Position numbers and translations under genes: made by a program | The notes under the pieces: model-generated | Told to the model about the DNA's origin: nothing | Seen by the model: only the letters and a program-made list of their open reading frames with translations | The model's database searches: none | DNA from: Pseudomonas sp. ML96 | GTDB taxonomy: Bacteria; Pseudomonadota; Gammaproteobacteria; Pseudomonadales; Pseudomonadaceae | Direction: 5' to 3' | DNA: 64,000 bases | Assembly (NCBI RefSeq): GCF_000761545.1 | Contig: NZ_JPMY01000029.1 | Coordinates: forward strand, 19,503 to 83,502 | Part shown: in pieces, positions 50,150 through 58,731 of the stretch | Numbering within the stretch: position 1 is the first letter of the stretch | How the letters are laid out: every line of letters begins with the position of its first letter

Positions 50150-51043
50150 TCAGGGGCGTCGTTGCAGGGTGCAGCGGGGCGATTCGCCGAACAGCTCGCG
50201 GTAGCTTTCGGCGAAGCGTCCCAGGTGCCAGAAGCAGCGGCGCATGGCGATTTCCGCCACGGTGGTGTGTTCCGGCGAGGCATTCAGCAGGTCGCGATGG
50301 GCGGCGTTGAGGCGGCGCAGGCGCAACCAGGCCGTGGGCGCGAGGCCGGTGTATTGAAAGAACGACTGCTGCAGCTGGCGAACCGACACGCCCGCTGCCT
50401 TGGCCAGTTGCAGGACGTTGAAGATGTCTTCCGGGTAGGCGTTAGTCAGCTCGAAGACGCGGTTGATGATCTTGCGGTTCTGTGTGAGGCGCCGCTGCTG
50501 GCGCTGATCGGAAATGGGCAGCGAGCACTCGAGCACGTATAGACAATCTTCGACCAGTTGCTGCGACAGGTCCTGCCCCCCCGAGGGCGCTTTCGCGTCA
50601 GCCAGTTTGTTCAGGGTCTTGCTTAGCCAGGAGCCGAACAACTTGGCCTGCGGCGACCGTAGCGGAAAGAGCGCAAGCTCTTCCAGCACCTCCTCCGGAT
50701 AACGAGTGCCGAGCCGATCGAGGTCGATCACCACAGCGGTTTCCCGATAATTCTCCGGAGTGATCCAGGTATTGCGACTCTGGCTGTCGAGCAGATAGAG
50801 CGTGTCGCCGCTCAGGTCGAAGCTGAACACCAAGGCATTGGCGGGAGCTTGGAAATACTGCTCCACGCGCGTGTTCATGCGCTCTTCATAGGCGGCGATT
50901 CCGTCCATCTGAGCATGCACGATGCGGCCTTGGAAGCGCCCGGCAGACATTTGCGCGTACTGCTGATCCCAGCCACCAATGGCTGTGCGCTGCTGCTCGA
51001 CATCGAGGGTGTCGAACACCTGGACCGATACGGGAGCGTCCAC
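50150..51043 (-). CDS. AraC/XylS-family transcriptional regulator
   Basis: This 297-residue activator has a C-terminal double helix-turn-helix (LAKAAGVSVRQLQQSFFQY, APTAWLRLRRLNAAHRDL, IAMRRCFWHLGRFAESYREL) and an N-terminal ligand domain of the AraC_binding_2 type found in many aromatic-responsive regulators. GTG 51043 is preferred because AGAGGAAGAG lies 3-7 nt upstream; the longer frame has no such site. It is divergent from the TorF-CocE-DUF3237 copy B unit and probably activates it through the direct repeats before that operon. Copy A has no AraC gene. Confidence 0.88.
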   Translation of the reverse strand: MDAPVSVQVFDTLDVEQQRTAIGGWDQQYAQMSAGRFQGRIVHAQMDGIAAYEERMNTRVEQYFQAPANALVFSFDLSGDTLYLLDSQSRNTWITPENYRETAVVIDLDRLGTRYPEEVLEELALFPLRSPQAKLFGSWLSKTLNKLADAKAPSGGQDLSQQLVEDCLYVLECSLPISDQRQQRRLTQNRKIINRVFELTNAYPEDIFNVLQLAKAAGVSVRQLQQSFFQYTGLAPTAWLRLRRLNAAHRDLLNASPEHTTVAEIAMRRCFWHLGRFAESYRELFGESPRCTLQRRP

Positions 51044-51063
51044 GGCTCTTCCTCTGCAATTAA

Positions 51064-51085
51064 AGTTAATACAGTTAACTATAAT
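51064..51085 (+). promoter_or_regulatory. AraC-type promoter of the copy B module
   Basis: Direct repeats AGTTAA at 51064-51069 and 51073-51078 precede a perfect -10 TATAAT (51080-51085). No -35 match is seen, as expected for an activator-dependent promoter. Confidence 0.55.
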
Positions 51086-51212
51086 GCACAATATCAGGGC
51101 GTTTACCTATGCGCAAGATGGATAGAAATAGCGGCGGGCAAGGATAATCATCGGTTCCGTAGGTGCTTACGGACATGCTCTCGGCATATCGGTTGCACAT
51201 ACAGATAATTTA

Positions 51213-51223
51213 AATAACAAAAA
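51213..51223 (+). promoter_or_regulatory. A-rich Hfq/Crc-type leader motif
   Basis: AATAACAAAAA contains AATAACAA and lies about 50 nt before the TorF copy B start. Confidence 0.4.
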
Positions 51224-51273
51224 TGAAAGCGGCTTTTCTGCCATTCCAACGAATAAGAACGGAGCGGAAGTGC

Positions 51274-52002
51274 ATGAACAAGAGAGAAGGGTATCTGCTC
51301 GGCGGGTTGCTGCTGGGCCTGTCGTTACCGGCCGGCGCCATCGAGCTGAATGATGATTTTTCCCTGGGTCTGGTCGTCACCGCCTTGAGTGACTACCGCA
51401 CCGGTGGCGTCTCCCAGACCTTGGGTGATCCGGCACTGTGGGTCGATGCCAGCATCAATCACTCAAGCGGACTGTACGTCGGCGTGTTCACCTCCAACGT
51501 CGATTTCGGCACCGACACCAATCGCGAGTACGACTACTACGTGGGGATCGCCCGCGACCTGACCGAGGACATCAGCGCGACGTTGACCTACTACGAGTAC
51601 GACTACCCCAAGGACAGTGAATTTAACTACGGGGAGTGGATCGGTACGCTGAGCGCATACGGCGCCACTGTTGGCATGAAGTACACCAAGGAAGTGAAGC
51701 CGTTTAGCGATGATCGCAACGTGCTCTGGCTCGGCTACAGCTTCGACCTGCCCTACGAAACCAGCCTTGACCTGCGTTACGGTTACAGCGACGCCAAGGA
51801 CGACATCTATGTCTCCGGCGACGGCTCTGCACGTAGCACCTACTACGACTGGGAAGTGGGGCTGAACAAGTCGCTGCTCGGCCTCGACTGGCGCCTTGCC
51901 TATATCGATACCGACCTCTCCAAGGCCGAGTGCGCCTCGGTGAACGGTTACGACGATCTGTGTTCGGCAACGCTCGTGGCGTCGGTGGCCAAGTTCTTCT
52001 GA
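51274..52002 (+). CDS. TorF-like putative porin (copy B)
   Basis: This 242-residue outer-membrane protein has a signal peptide (GYLLGGLLLGLSLPAGA) and a C-terminal Phe (VASVAKFF). Segments FSLGLVVTALSDYRTGGVSQ, NREYDYYVGIARDL and DLPYETSLDLRYGY parallel copy A at 36 kb, as does the end WRLAYIDTDLSKAEC (copy A: KAAYIDTDLSEAEC). ATG 51274 has GGAGCGG upstream; the longer frame is rejected. It is the first gene of the copy B module, under the divergent AraC gene. It is more acidic and shorter than copy A, so the two may admit different substrates. Confidence 0.82.
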   Translation: MNKREGYLLGGLLLGLSLPAGAIELNDDFSLGLVVTALSDYRTGGVSQTLGDPALWVDASINHSSGLYVGVFTSNVDFGTDTNREYDYYVGIARDLTEDISATLTYYEYDYPKDSEFNYGEWIGTLSAYGATVGMKYTKEVKPFSDDRNVLWLGYSFDLPYETSLDLRYGYSDAKDDIYVSGDGSARSTYYDWEVGLNKSLLGLDWRLAYIDTDLSKAECASVNGYDDLCSATLVASVAKFF

Positions 52003-52039
52003 CCTCCTTCCATCTCGACCTGTATTCAAGGCACGACTC

Positions 52040-53905
52040 ATGTACAGACAACGCTTCAACAGAGCAATCAAGCTCGGCACCTGCGGCCTGACTTTGCTGG
52101 CAGCGACCGCCGCGATGGCAGCCCAGGACATTCCCGGCCAGGAAGTCAGCGAGGCGCCAGCGCGCACCTGGCAACCTTTCTGGGGCAAGCGCCTGACAGG
52201 CTACGTGAAGGCCAAGGACGGCACCGAGCTGCGCTATTCGGTGCTGCTGCCGAAGGGTGAGGGCAAGTTTCCGGTGCTGGTGCGCTATAGCGGCTACGAC
52301 TCCGGCAGCATCGGCGGCGCGGCCTACCTGGCCGACGACGAGACCTTCTCCGTCGACCTAGACAAGCAGTTGGTGGCGCAGGGATACGCGGTTATGGGCG
52401 TGCAGGCGCGCGGCACTGGCTGCTCCCAGGGCACCTTCGATTTCCTCGGCCCGGCCTATGGTACCGATGGCCGCGATGCCATCGAATTCGCCGCCAGTCA
52501 GAGCTGGTCCGACGGCAATGTCGGCATGTTCGGCTGGTCCTGGTCGGGCATGTCGCAGCTGATGACCGCCTCAGAGCGTCCGCGTGGCCTCAAAGCCATC
52601 GCACCGGGCATGGTACTGGGTGACGCGCGTGGCGACAGCTGGGCGCCGGGCGGCGTACCTGCACCGGAGTTCGTCAGCGGTTGGCACTGGTATCTCGATC
52701 AGCGCTGGGCTGCCGTGCGCACCAGCGCCGAGAGCGAGAACGACCAGCGTTGCCTGGCCCAGCTGGCCGAGAACCAGGCTGGCGTGCTAAAGCACTCGCT
52801 GATGTACAACCTGATCCGCCACCCGCTGCGCGACGACTGGACTAAGCTGCGCAGCCCGCGCGACCGCACGCACCTGATCCAGGTGCCGGTGCTGTCCTTC
52901 GCCGCCTGGCAGGACGAGGCGGTGATGGCGCGCGAGGGCTACTACCAGGAAACCCTTGACCCCGAGAAGCTATGGCTGGTGCAGAGCAACGGCCCGCACG
53001 ATCTGTACGAGTCGCTGCAGTTCCGCGACAAGCTGGTGGCGTTCTTCGACCACTTTGTTAAAGGCCGCGACAACGGCTTTGAGCGAAATCCGCATGTGGA
53101 AATCTGGCAGGAGACGGCGTCCAGCCAGCGCGACGATCCGCATCAGCTCAACGAGCAGGCCAAGCCCGGCTGGGTGATCACCCGCCAGCGCTTCCCGGTG
53201 CAGGTCGAGCCGGTCTCCTTCGCCCTCGGCGCCGGAGGCACTCTGGTGGAGGGTGGCAAGTCCAGCGGCGAGCCGGACGAGTATGACTACCCGGTGGCCG
53301 GCCCGGACGTGAACACCTACGAGGTGGACAACGCCTGGGGCGAGCTCAAGCACGGCTGGAAGAATGGCAGCCTGGCCTACACCAGTGCGCCGCTCAAGCG
53401 CGACCTGGTCACCCACGGCCCGGGCAGTGCTGATCTGTGGCTGTCCACCCCGCTGGGCCCGGATCTGGATGTGCAGGTGACATTGACCCAGCTGCTGCCC
53501 GACGGGCAGGAGGTCTACGTGCAGCGTGGCTGGCTGCGCATGTCGGCGCGTGCCCTGGATGAAGAGCGCTCCACGGTGCTGCGCCCCTGGCTGCAGGACG
53601 AGCCCGATGGCGTGTTGCCGATGCAGCCCGACCAGCCGGCACTTGGGCGCGTGGAACTGTCGCCGTTCGGTCATGTGTTCCGTGCCGGCTCGCGCCTGCG
53701 CATTTGGATCGATGCGCCGGGCCGTACCGGTGGCTACGGCTTCGACACCTTCTCCCTGGCGGCGCGAAACAAGGTGCTACATGACGCCGAGCACCCCTCG
53801 CAACTGGTGTTGGGCGAGCTGACGGGCGTCAAGGTGCCGGTGGCGCAGCCGGCCTGCGACAGCCTGCTCAAGCAGCCCTGCCGGCCCGATCCATTGCAAC
53901 AGTAA
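52040..53905 (+). CDS. CocE/NonD-family hydrolase, secreted (copy B)
   Basis: This 621-residue relative of the copy A hydrolase is strongly conserved over its whole length, including FWGKRLTGYVKAKDGTELRY, GVQARGTGCSQGTFDFLGP, the elbow GWSWSGMSQL and RIWIDAPGRTGGYGF. The leader (CGLTLLAATAAMAA) ends in an ordinary signal-peptidase I site without a lipobox, so copy B should be free in the periplasm or secreted, whereas copy A is a lipoprotein. It is probably an esterase or amidase acting on an aromatic conjugate. A hairpin lies between it and the DUF3237 gene. Confidence 0.9.
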   Translation: MYRQRFNRAIKLGTCGLTLLAATAAMAAQDIPGQEVSEAPARTWQPFWGKRLTGYVKAKDGTELRYSVLLPKGEGKFPVLVRYSGYDSGSIGGAAYLADDETFSVDLDKQLVAQGYAVMGVQARGTGCSQGTFDFLGPAYGTDGRDAIEFAASQSWSDGNVGMFGWSWSGMSQLMTASERPRGLKAIAPGMVLGDARGDSWAPGGVPAPEFVSGWHWYLDQRWAAVRTSAESENDQRCLAQLAENQAGVLKHSLMYNLIRHPLRDDWTKLRSPRDRTHLIQVPVLSFAAWQDEAVMAREGYYQETLDPEKLWLVQSNGPHDLYESLQFRDKLVAFFDHFVKGRDNGFERNPHVEIWQETASSQRDDPHQLNEQAKPGWVITRQRFPVQVEPVSFALGAGGTLVEGGKSSGEPDEYDYPVAGPDVNTYEVDNAWGELKHGWKNGSLAYTSAPLKRDLVTHGPGSADLWLSTPLGPDLDVQVTLTQLLPDGQEVYVQRGWLRMSARALDEERSTVLRPWLQDEPDGVLPMQPDQPALGRVELSPFGHVFRAGSRLRIWIDAPGRTGGYGFDTFSLAARNKVLHDAEHPSQLVLGELTGVKVPVAQPACDSLLKQPCRPDPLQQ

Positions 53906-53911
53906 CTTCAG

Positions 53912-53937
53912 GCAGTCGGGCCTGGTGGCCCGGCTGC
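53912..53937 (+). terminator. Hairpin between CocE and DUF3237 (copy B)
   Basis: GCAGTCGGGCC and GGCCCGGCTGC pair over 11 bp (one G-U) with a 4-nt loop. No T tract follows, so it is more likely an attenuator or stability element. Copy A has a weaker hairpin at the same place. Confidence 0.5.
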
Positions 53938-53971
53938 AACCCTTTCAAGACAGTCTGTAGGAGTACAACCC

Positions 53972-54550
53972 ATGAAAATTGGTACGAACAATCATCGCAG
54001 CACCCTGTTGGGTCTGGTCGGCGCCGCGGCGCTGCTGTGCATCGGCCAGAGCGCGCTGGCTGCGGAGCTGAAAGAAACCAAGGCGAACCGCATCAACAGC
54101 GAGCTGGTGATGCAGATCAACGTCAAGCTGGGCCCGGAAGAGGACATGGGCAAAGGGCCCGACGGCCATCGCATTAACTACCCGATCATTGGCGGCACCT
54201 TCGTCGGCAAGGGCGTCAAGGGCACGGTGGTGTCTGGCGGGGCTGACATGTCGGTGGAACGCAACGACGGCGTGACCCTGATCAGAGCCCTGTACCGCCT
54301 GAAGACCGACGACGGCCAGATCATCATCATCGACAACGCCGGCATCTGGCGCCCGACCGCCGAAGGCCTGGCAAAGCAGGCCAAGGGCATCGAGCTGGTG
54401 GAGAGCGACTACTACTGCCGCACCTCGCCGAAGTTCAACACCCAGCCCGGCAAGCATGCCTGGCTCAACGACTATGTCTTCGTTGGCACCATCGACGACG
54501 TCAGCGCGGACGAAGTGTTGATCGGCGTCTACAAGATGGACGGTCTGTAA
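53972..54550 (+). CDS. DUF3237 protein, exported (copy B)
   Basis: This is a 192-residue protein with a signal peptide (LLGLVGAAALLCIGQSALA) and the DUF3237 core (GPEEDMGKGPDGHRINYPII, GGTFVGKGVKGTVVSG, DDGQIIIIDNAGIWR, ESDYYCRTSPKFNTQPG). It is nearly the same as copy A over the mature part. It closes the copy B module and is followed by a strong hairpin. Two conserved Asp/Gly-rich loops and the YYCRT segment may mark a ligand site. Function is unknown for the family. Confidence 0.85.
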   Translation: MKIGTNNHRSTLLGLVGAAALLCIGQSALAAELKETKANRINSELVMQINVKLGPEEDMGKGPDGHRINYPIIGGTFVGKGVKGTVVSGGADMSVERNDGVTLIRALYRLKTDDGQIIIIDNAGIWRPTAEGLAKQAKGIELVESDYYCRTSPKFNTQPGKHAWLNDYVFVGTIDDVSADEVLIGVYKMDGL

Positions 54551-54562
54551 GCGTTGCTCCTG

Positions 54563-54592
54563 GCCAGCCGGGCGCAGCCCGGCTGGCTGCTT
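54563..54592 (+). terminator. Terminator of the copy B module
   Basis: GCCAGCCGGGC (54563-54573) and GCCCGGCTGGC (54577-54587) form a perfect 11-bp stem with a 3-nt loop, then TGCTTTCTG. Confidence 0.75.
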
Positions 54593-54617
54593 TCTGTGTG
54601 TCGTGCATTGCCATTAC

Positions 54618-54627
54618 AAGAATAAAA
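54618..54627 (+). promoter_or_regulatory. A-rich Hfq/Crc-type leader motif
   Basis: AAGAATAAAA contains AAGAATAA and lies just before the CGAGG ribosome site of the aromatic-acid carrier. Confidence 0.45.
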
Positions 54628-54638
54628 CCGAGGTTCAA

Positions 54639-55820
54639 ATGTCCAGTTCACCTGCCTCTTCGCACCGCTCGCTGCGGACGATCGGGCTCTGTTTCATCGT
54701 TGCTCTGCTCGAAGGCCTGGATCTGCAGGCGACCGGCGTTGCCGCGCCACACCTGGTACGCGAGTTTGCCCTGGACTCGGCGGCACTGGGTTGGGTGTTC
54801 ACCGCCGGCCTGATCGGGCTGCTGCCCGGTGCCGTGGTGGGTGGGTGGCTGGCCGACCGCTTCGGACGCAAGTGTGTGTTGATCTCCGCCGTCGTCCTGT
54901 TTGGCTTGTTCTCCCTGCTCACTGCGCACAGCTCCTCCTATGAGCAACTGATTGCGGCGCGCTTGATCACTGGGCTGGGTATGGGCGCTGCGCTGCCGAT
55001 TCTGATAGCGATGTCATCTGAGGTAGCCACTGCCGACCTGCGCAATATGGCGGTCAGCTTGACGTATTGCGGTGTTCCCTTAGGCGGAGCCTGCGCAGCG
55101 CTGATCGGTATGTTCTCCGTCGGTGGCGAATGGAGGCTGGTGTTCTATGTTGGTGGCATTGTTCCGTTGTTCGTTGCTGTGTTGCTCTTGATCTGGCTGC
55201 CTGAGTCGAAGACCTCTGGCCTGCAGAGGTTGACGCTGGCAGAGAGTGCCAGTGAACTGTTCGGCCGCCGTCGTGGTTTCACCACTCTTCTACTATGGTG
55301 CAGCTGCTTCTGCACGTTAACGATCCTCTACATGTTGCTGAACTGGCTGCCAACATTGCTGACCGAGCGCGGTCTTAGCCGTCTCGATGCTGCGGCCATT
55401 CAAGTCCTCTTCAATCTTGGTGGGGTAGGTGGTTCGTTGGTTGCGGGCCGACTCATGGATAAAGGGCGCTCCATGTTGGCTGTATTACTGGCCTATCCGG
55501 GCATGCTTGTAGCTCTCGCTGCATTGGGCCAAGCCGAGTTGCTGCAAGCTATGTACTTTGCAGGTCTTTTGGCTGGTGCTTGTGCTGTGGGGGGGCAGCT
55601 AATTCTCTATGCATTGGCCCCGCGTATTTACCCTGGCGACGTTCGGGCCACAGGAGTAGGTGTGGCTGTGGCCGTAGGGAGATTGGGTTCAATGAGCGGG
55701 CCGCTATTGGCGGGGCAGATGCTTGCAGGTGGAGCGGGGGTGAGTGGTTTGCTGCTTGCTGCTTCACCGATAGTGCTGCTGGCGGCTGGTGCGGCAGCGA
55801 CGGTGCTACAGCGAGATTAG
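54639..55820 (+). CDS. Aromatic acid:H+ symporter-type MFS carrier
   Basis: This 393-residue, twelve-helix carrier starts with CFIVALLEGLDLQATGVAAPHL, the helix-1 pattern of the AAHS group (PcaK/VanK/BenK). Motif A is GWLADRFGRKCVLI, and GRLMDKGRS marks the second half. It probably imports vanillate, ferulate or a related acid for the neighbouring pathways. GAGG supports ATG 54639. The first 250 nt or so have the GC-rich style of the van/fer block, while the rest uses more T-ending codons, a possible recombination joint. Confidence 0.85.
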   Translation: MSSSPASSHRSLRTIGLCFIVALLEGLDLQATGVAAPHLVREFALDSAALGWVFTAGLIGLLPGAVVGGWLADRFGRKCVLISAVVLFGLFSLLTAHSSSYEQLIAARLITGLGMGAALPILIAMSSEVATADLRNMAVSLTYCGVPLGGACAALIGMFSVGGEWRLVFYVGGIVPLFVAVLLLIWLPESKTSGLQRLTLAESASELFGRRRGFTTLLLWCSCFCTLTILYMLLNWLPTLLTERGLSRLDAAAIQVLFNLGGVGGSLVAGRLMDKGRSMLAVLLAYPGMLVALAALGQAELLQAMYFAGLLAGACAVGGQLILYALAPRIYPGDVRATGVGVAVAVGRLGSMSGPLLAGQMLAGGAGVSGLLLAASPIVLLAAGAAATVLQRD

Positions 55821-56424
55821 GCCGTCGTAGTGTAAGAGTTGCGCGGCTGGCTAATTCGGTTGGTTGCGCTCGCAGCCCTCAGCGGCTATTTGGATCTCCC
55901 CATTGCTGCGTCTTGCGTCAGAGACGGCGATGGCTAAGAGCTGGAGCAGTCATACTGGAGTCAAGCTGACTCATATTCGGTATCACTAAACCAGGATGGC
56001 TTAGTCATCCTGGTTCGCGTGTCGACATGGATGTGTGGGGCTCCATTCAGCGCGTCCTGTTTGTGTCGGGACCTCCCGTTCACCAAGAATCGCCTGCCGC
56101 TTACGTTGCTATGCCTCTGGTCAGGATCTGCTGATGCTCTAGACTTCTCGCACCGCCCGCCGGCCGTGCATCGGGCAAGGAATCGGTCGGGCAGGGTAGC
56201 CTTTAGTGAGCCGCGGGCCTCAGTCGGCCTCAGCTCTGTTGAGGATTTTGCTGAACTCTGGCGAGACGGCTTGTCTTGAGTGGCTATTAACGGCCAATAG
56301 GCGACGCTCATCAGGATGTGGTCACTGACCAGGTTGAATCCTCTCGCGCCATTGATAAATGTGAATGAGCCCTTCACGAAGGCGGATCATCATCCAGCCT
56401 TCTGTTCCGATGAGGCTCATTACC
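55821..56424. other. Gene-poor 600-bp stretch with a strong palindrome
   Basis: No gene is supported. A perfect hairpin AACCAGGATG (55989-55998) / CATCCTGGTT (56006-56015) with a 7-nt loop lies near the left end and could terminate the carrier transcript. The frames of 85-140 codons here have no motifs, no good ribosome sites and mixed codon use, and look accidental or like worn remnants. The right end is the leader of the CoA ligase. Confidence 0.45.
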
Positions 56425-58143
56425 ATGCGCAAAAGTAGCCCCCAAACCACCTATGAATTGCTTTCTGCGGCGGCAAGAAGAGCCCCTCAGGCCATAGCCA
56501 TCCGGTTCATTGACGACCTCCATAACATTGGTGCTTCGTCGGTTCAGACGTTTGAGCAGCTAATGCACTGCTTGCACAAGTCCATAGACATGATGAGAAG
56601 CCTCTCGGGCAAGGAAAAGCCTGTGGTCTCGCTTCTCCTTCCGAACATCCCCCAAGCTCAGGTGATTCTCTGGTCTGCCGAAGCAGCGGGGATCGCCAAC
56701 CCTCTCAACCCCCTCCTAAATGAGGAGGCGCTTTTCCAGCTTATGTCGCGGGCAGAGACAGATCTGATCTTTTCCGTTGGCCCGATGTCAGGGAGCGACG
56801 TGTGGGAGAAGACTCAGCGGGTGTCTGCTCGACTACCCAATCGGCCTCTCTGCATTTCCGTTAACACTCGTGGTGGTGAGTTGCACTATGACGCTGATGT
56901 TCTGAGCTATAGCGACCTGCCTCCGACCGAGGGAAGCTTGCCGGTGCCTCATGATAGCGCCGCTTACTATCACACCGGAGGCACGACAGGTACGCCGAAG
57001 CTCGCTTGCCATACACATGCGAACCAGACAGCGGCGGCTCTTGCGGTGATTGAAAGCTTGCAGATCACAGGGGGCGATATCGTGATAAATGGTCTTCCCA
57101 TTTTTCACGTGGCTGGTGCCATCGTTAATAGCTTGGCCATCCTGGGGGCTGGAGGCCAACTGGTGTTACCCACAATGGCGGGCTTCAGAAATCCTGCGGT
57201 CATCCAGAGTCATTGGCGTTTGATTGACGAACTAGATGTAACCATCAGCAGCGGCATTCCTACATCTATGGCATCGATGCTGGATGCCCCGCTCGGGATG
57301 GCTGATATCAGTACTCTACGTTTCCTGCTTACTGGTGGTGCCCCTGTCCCATATAGGCTTCATGAGCTGGCTCAAGAGAAAGTGGGGCGGCAGCTCTATC
57401 AGGCATATGGAATGACTGAGAGCAGTGGGGTGATTGCATTACCTAGGCTAGACCGAGCACCTGTATGGGGAAGCGTTGGCCATGTCGTGGCTCCCGTGGA
57501 GGCTCGGATCGAGGGTGGTGAAATATATGTCCGAAGCCCGATGGTGTTTCCCGGCTACCTTGGAGCTAACTCCCCATTAACACCTGATGGTTGGCTTCGA
57601 ACTGGTGATTTGGGACATCTGGATGAGGAGGGCAACCTGTTCATCACTGGACGGGCTAAGGATCTGATCATCCGCAGTGGGCATAACATTGATCCTGCGC
57701 TTATCGAGGGCTGCCTGGAGCAGCATCCTGCTGTAAGCATGGCAGCGGCAGTTGGCATGCCTGATGAGTATGCAGGTGAGTTGCCGGTTGTTTTCGTGCA
57801 GCTGAGAGTAGGCGCAGCGGTTTCTGGCGAGGATCTGCAAGACTATGCAATGACACATATTGCGGAGCGTCCTGCATGCCCCAAGAGGGTCGTCATCCTA
57901 GATGCTTTGCCGGTGACTGCGGTCGGCAAGGTATTCAAGCCGAAGCTGCGTGAGGAAGTCACAGAGACGCTGCTATCTGAGCTGCTGATGCGGCAGTGCG
58001 AGCGCATTGGCATCAAGGCAAGTCACACTACCAGTGGCCAGTTGGTCGTCCAACTATGGGATGTCCCCGCAGGCGAGGAAGAGTGGTGCCGCGACCAGGT
58101 TCAGCGGCTCAATTTGCATGTGGAAGAGCTACTGTTGAGCTGA
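56425..58143 (+). CDS. Acyl/aryl-CoA ligase (AMP-forming)
   Basis: This 572-residue adenylate-forming enzyme has the P-loop AYYHTGGTTGTPKLACHTH, QAYGMTESSG, WLRTGDLGHLDEEGNLFITGRAKDLIIRSGHNIDP and the C-terminal Lys in TAVGKVFKPKLR. It activates a carboxylic acid with ATP and CoA; the substrate is unclear, and it is only distantly like Fcs. ATG 56425 is preferred because GAGG lies 9 nt upstream; the frame extends to ATG 56365 and 56410. The last 15 nt overlap the convergent Crp/Fnr gene. A C-terminal tail of about 60 residues beyond the usual ligase end is unassigned. Confidence 0.88.
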   Translation: MRKSSPQTTYELLSAAARRAPQAIAIRFIDDLHNIGASSVQTFEQLMHCLHKSIDMMRSLSGKEKPVVSLLLPNIPQAQVILWSAEAAGIANPLNPLLNEEALFQLMSRAETDLIFSVGPMSGSDVWEKTQRVSARLPNRPLCISVNTRGGELHYDADVLSYSDLPPTEGSLPVPHDSAAYYHTGGTTGTPKLACHTHANQTAAALAVIESLQITGGDIVINGLPIFHVAGAIVNSLAILGAGGQLVLPTMAGFRNPAVIQSHWRLIDELDVTISSGIPTSMASMLDAPLGMADISTLRFLLTGGAPVPYRLHELAQEKVGRQLYQAYGMTESSGVIALPRLDRAPVWGSVGHVVAPVEARIEGGEIYVRSPMVFPGYLGANSPLTPDGWLRTGDLGHLDEEGNLFITGRAKDLIIRSGHNIDPALIEGCLEQHPAVSMAAAVGMPDEYAGELPVVFVQLRVGAAVSGEDLQDYAMTHIAERPACPKRVVILDALPVTAVGKVFKPKLREEVTETLLSELLMRQCERIGIKASHTTSGQLVVQLWDVPAGEEEWCRDQVQRLNLHVEELLLS

Positions 58144-58731
58144 CAAGGGTATTTGCTTCTTGATGCGAGATAGAGATGCCGGCTCTATACCCAAGTAACT
58201 TGCTAGGTGGTACTGCGGCACGCGTCTAGCCAGCCATGCTTGGTGCTCCAGCAGCCAGAGATAACGCGCTTCGCTGTTTAGGGTCAGCAGCATGGCCTCG
58301 CGCTCCTCGTTGCGCAGCATGATCTCTCTGATGTAACGGTTGAGGAGCATTTGTAGTTGCTCGCCGAGGCCATGGTGTTCATCAAATATGCTGAGTGGCA
58401 GAGCTGCTAATTGGCACCTCTCCAGCGCAGCAATTGTGTAAGCACATGGCTGTTTCTTGAGAAAGGAGCTGAGTGAGCCGACTAGCTGTCCCTCATGAAA
58501 GAACGCCTTATTCCATTCTTTGCCGCTAGGTGTGGAGTAGTAGTAGCGGGCCAACCCTGAAAGCAGGACATAGAAATGGGTGGGGAGTTGGCCCGCTTTG
58601 ATAACACATGCGTCTTTTTCGACCTCGCTGTACCGGGCAAGCGCGAGGAGCCGCTCATGCGTGGCGGGCTCGGAGATTCCTAGGTTCATCAGTTGCTCTC
58701 GAAGGGCAAGCTTGCCGTCGATTGGCTGCAT
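58129..58731 (-). CDS. Crp/Fnr-family transcriptional regulator
   Basis: This 200-residue protein has an N-terminal cyclic-nucleotide-binding-type barrel (VEKDACVIKAGQLPTHFYVLLSG in two strands, SLSSFLKKQPCAYTIAALERC) and a C-terminal helix-turn-helix (YHLASYLGIEPASLSRIKKQ). There is no N-terminal Cys cluster, so it is not an oxygen-sensing Fnr. It converges on the CoA ligase with a 15-nt overlap of coding ends and is divergent from the aldo/keto reductase, which it may control. Confidence 0.87.
   Translation of the reverse strand: MQPIDGKLALREQLMNLGISEPATHERLLALARYSEVEKDACVIKAGQLPTHFYVLLSGLARYYYSTPSGKEWNKAFFHEGQLVGSLSSFLKKQPCAYTIAALERCQLAALPLSIFDEHHGLGEQLQMLLNRYIREIMLRNEEREAMLLTLNSEARYLWLLEHQAWLARRVPQYHLASYLGIEPASLSRIKKQIPLSAQQ

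Noticed and set aside
55961..56377. 138-codon minus-strand frame
   Set aside because: Low-complexity Ser/Arg-rich sequence, no ribosome site, spans a hairpin and shows no domain; treated as non-coding.
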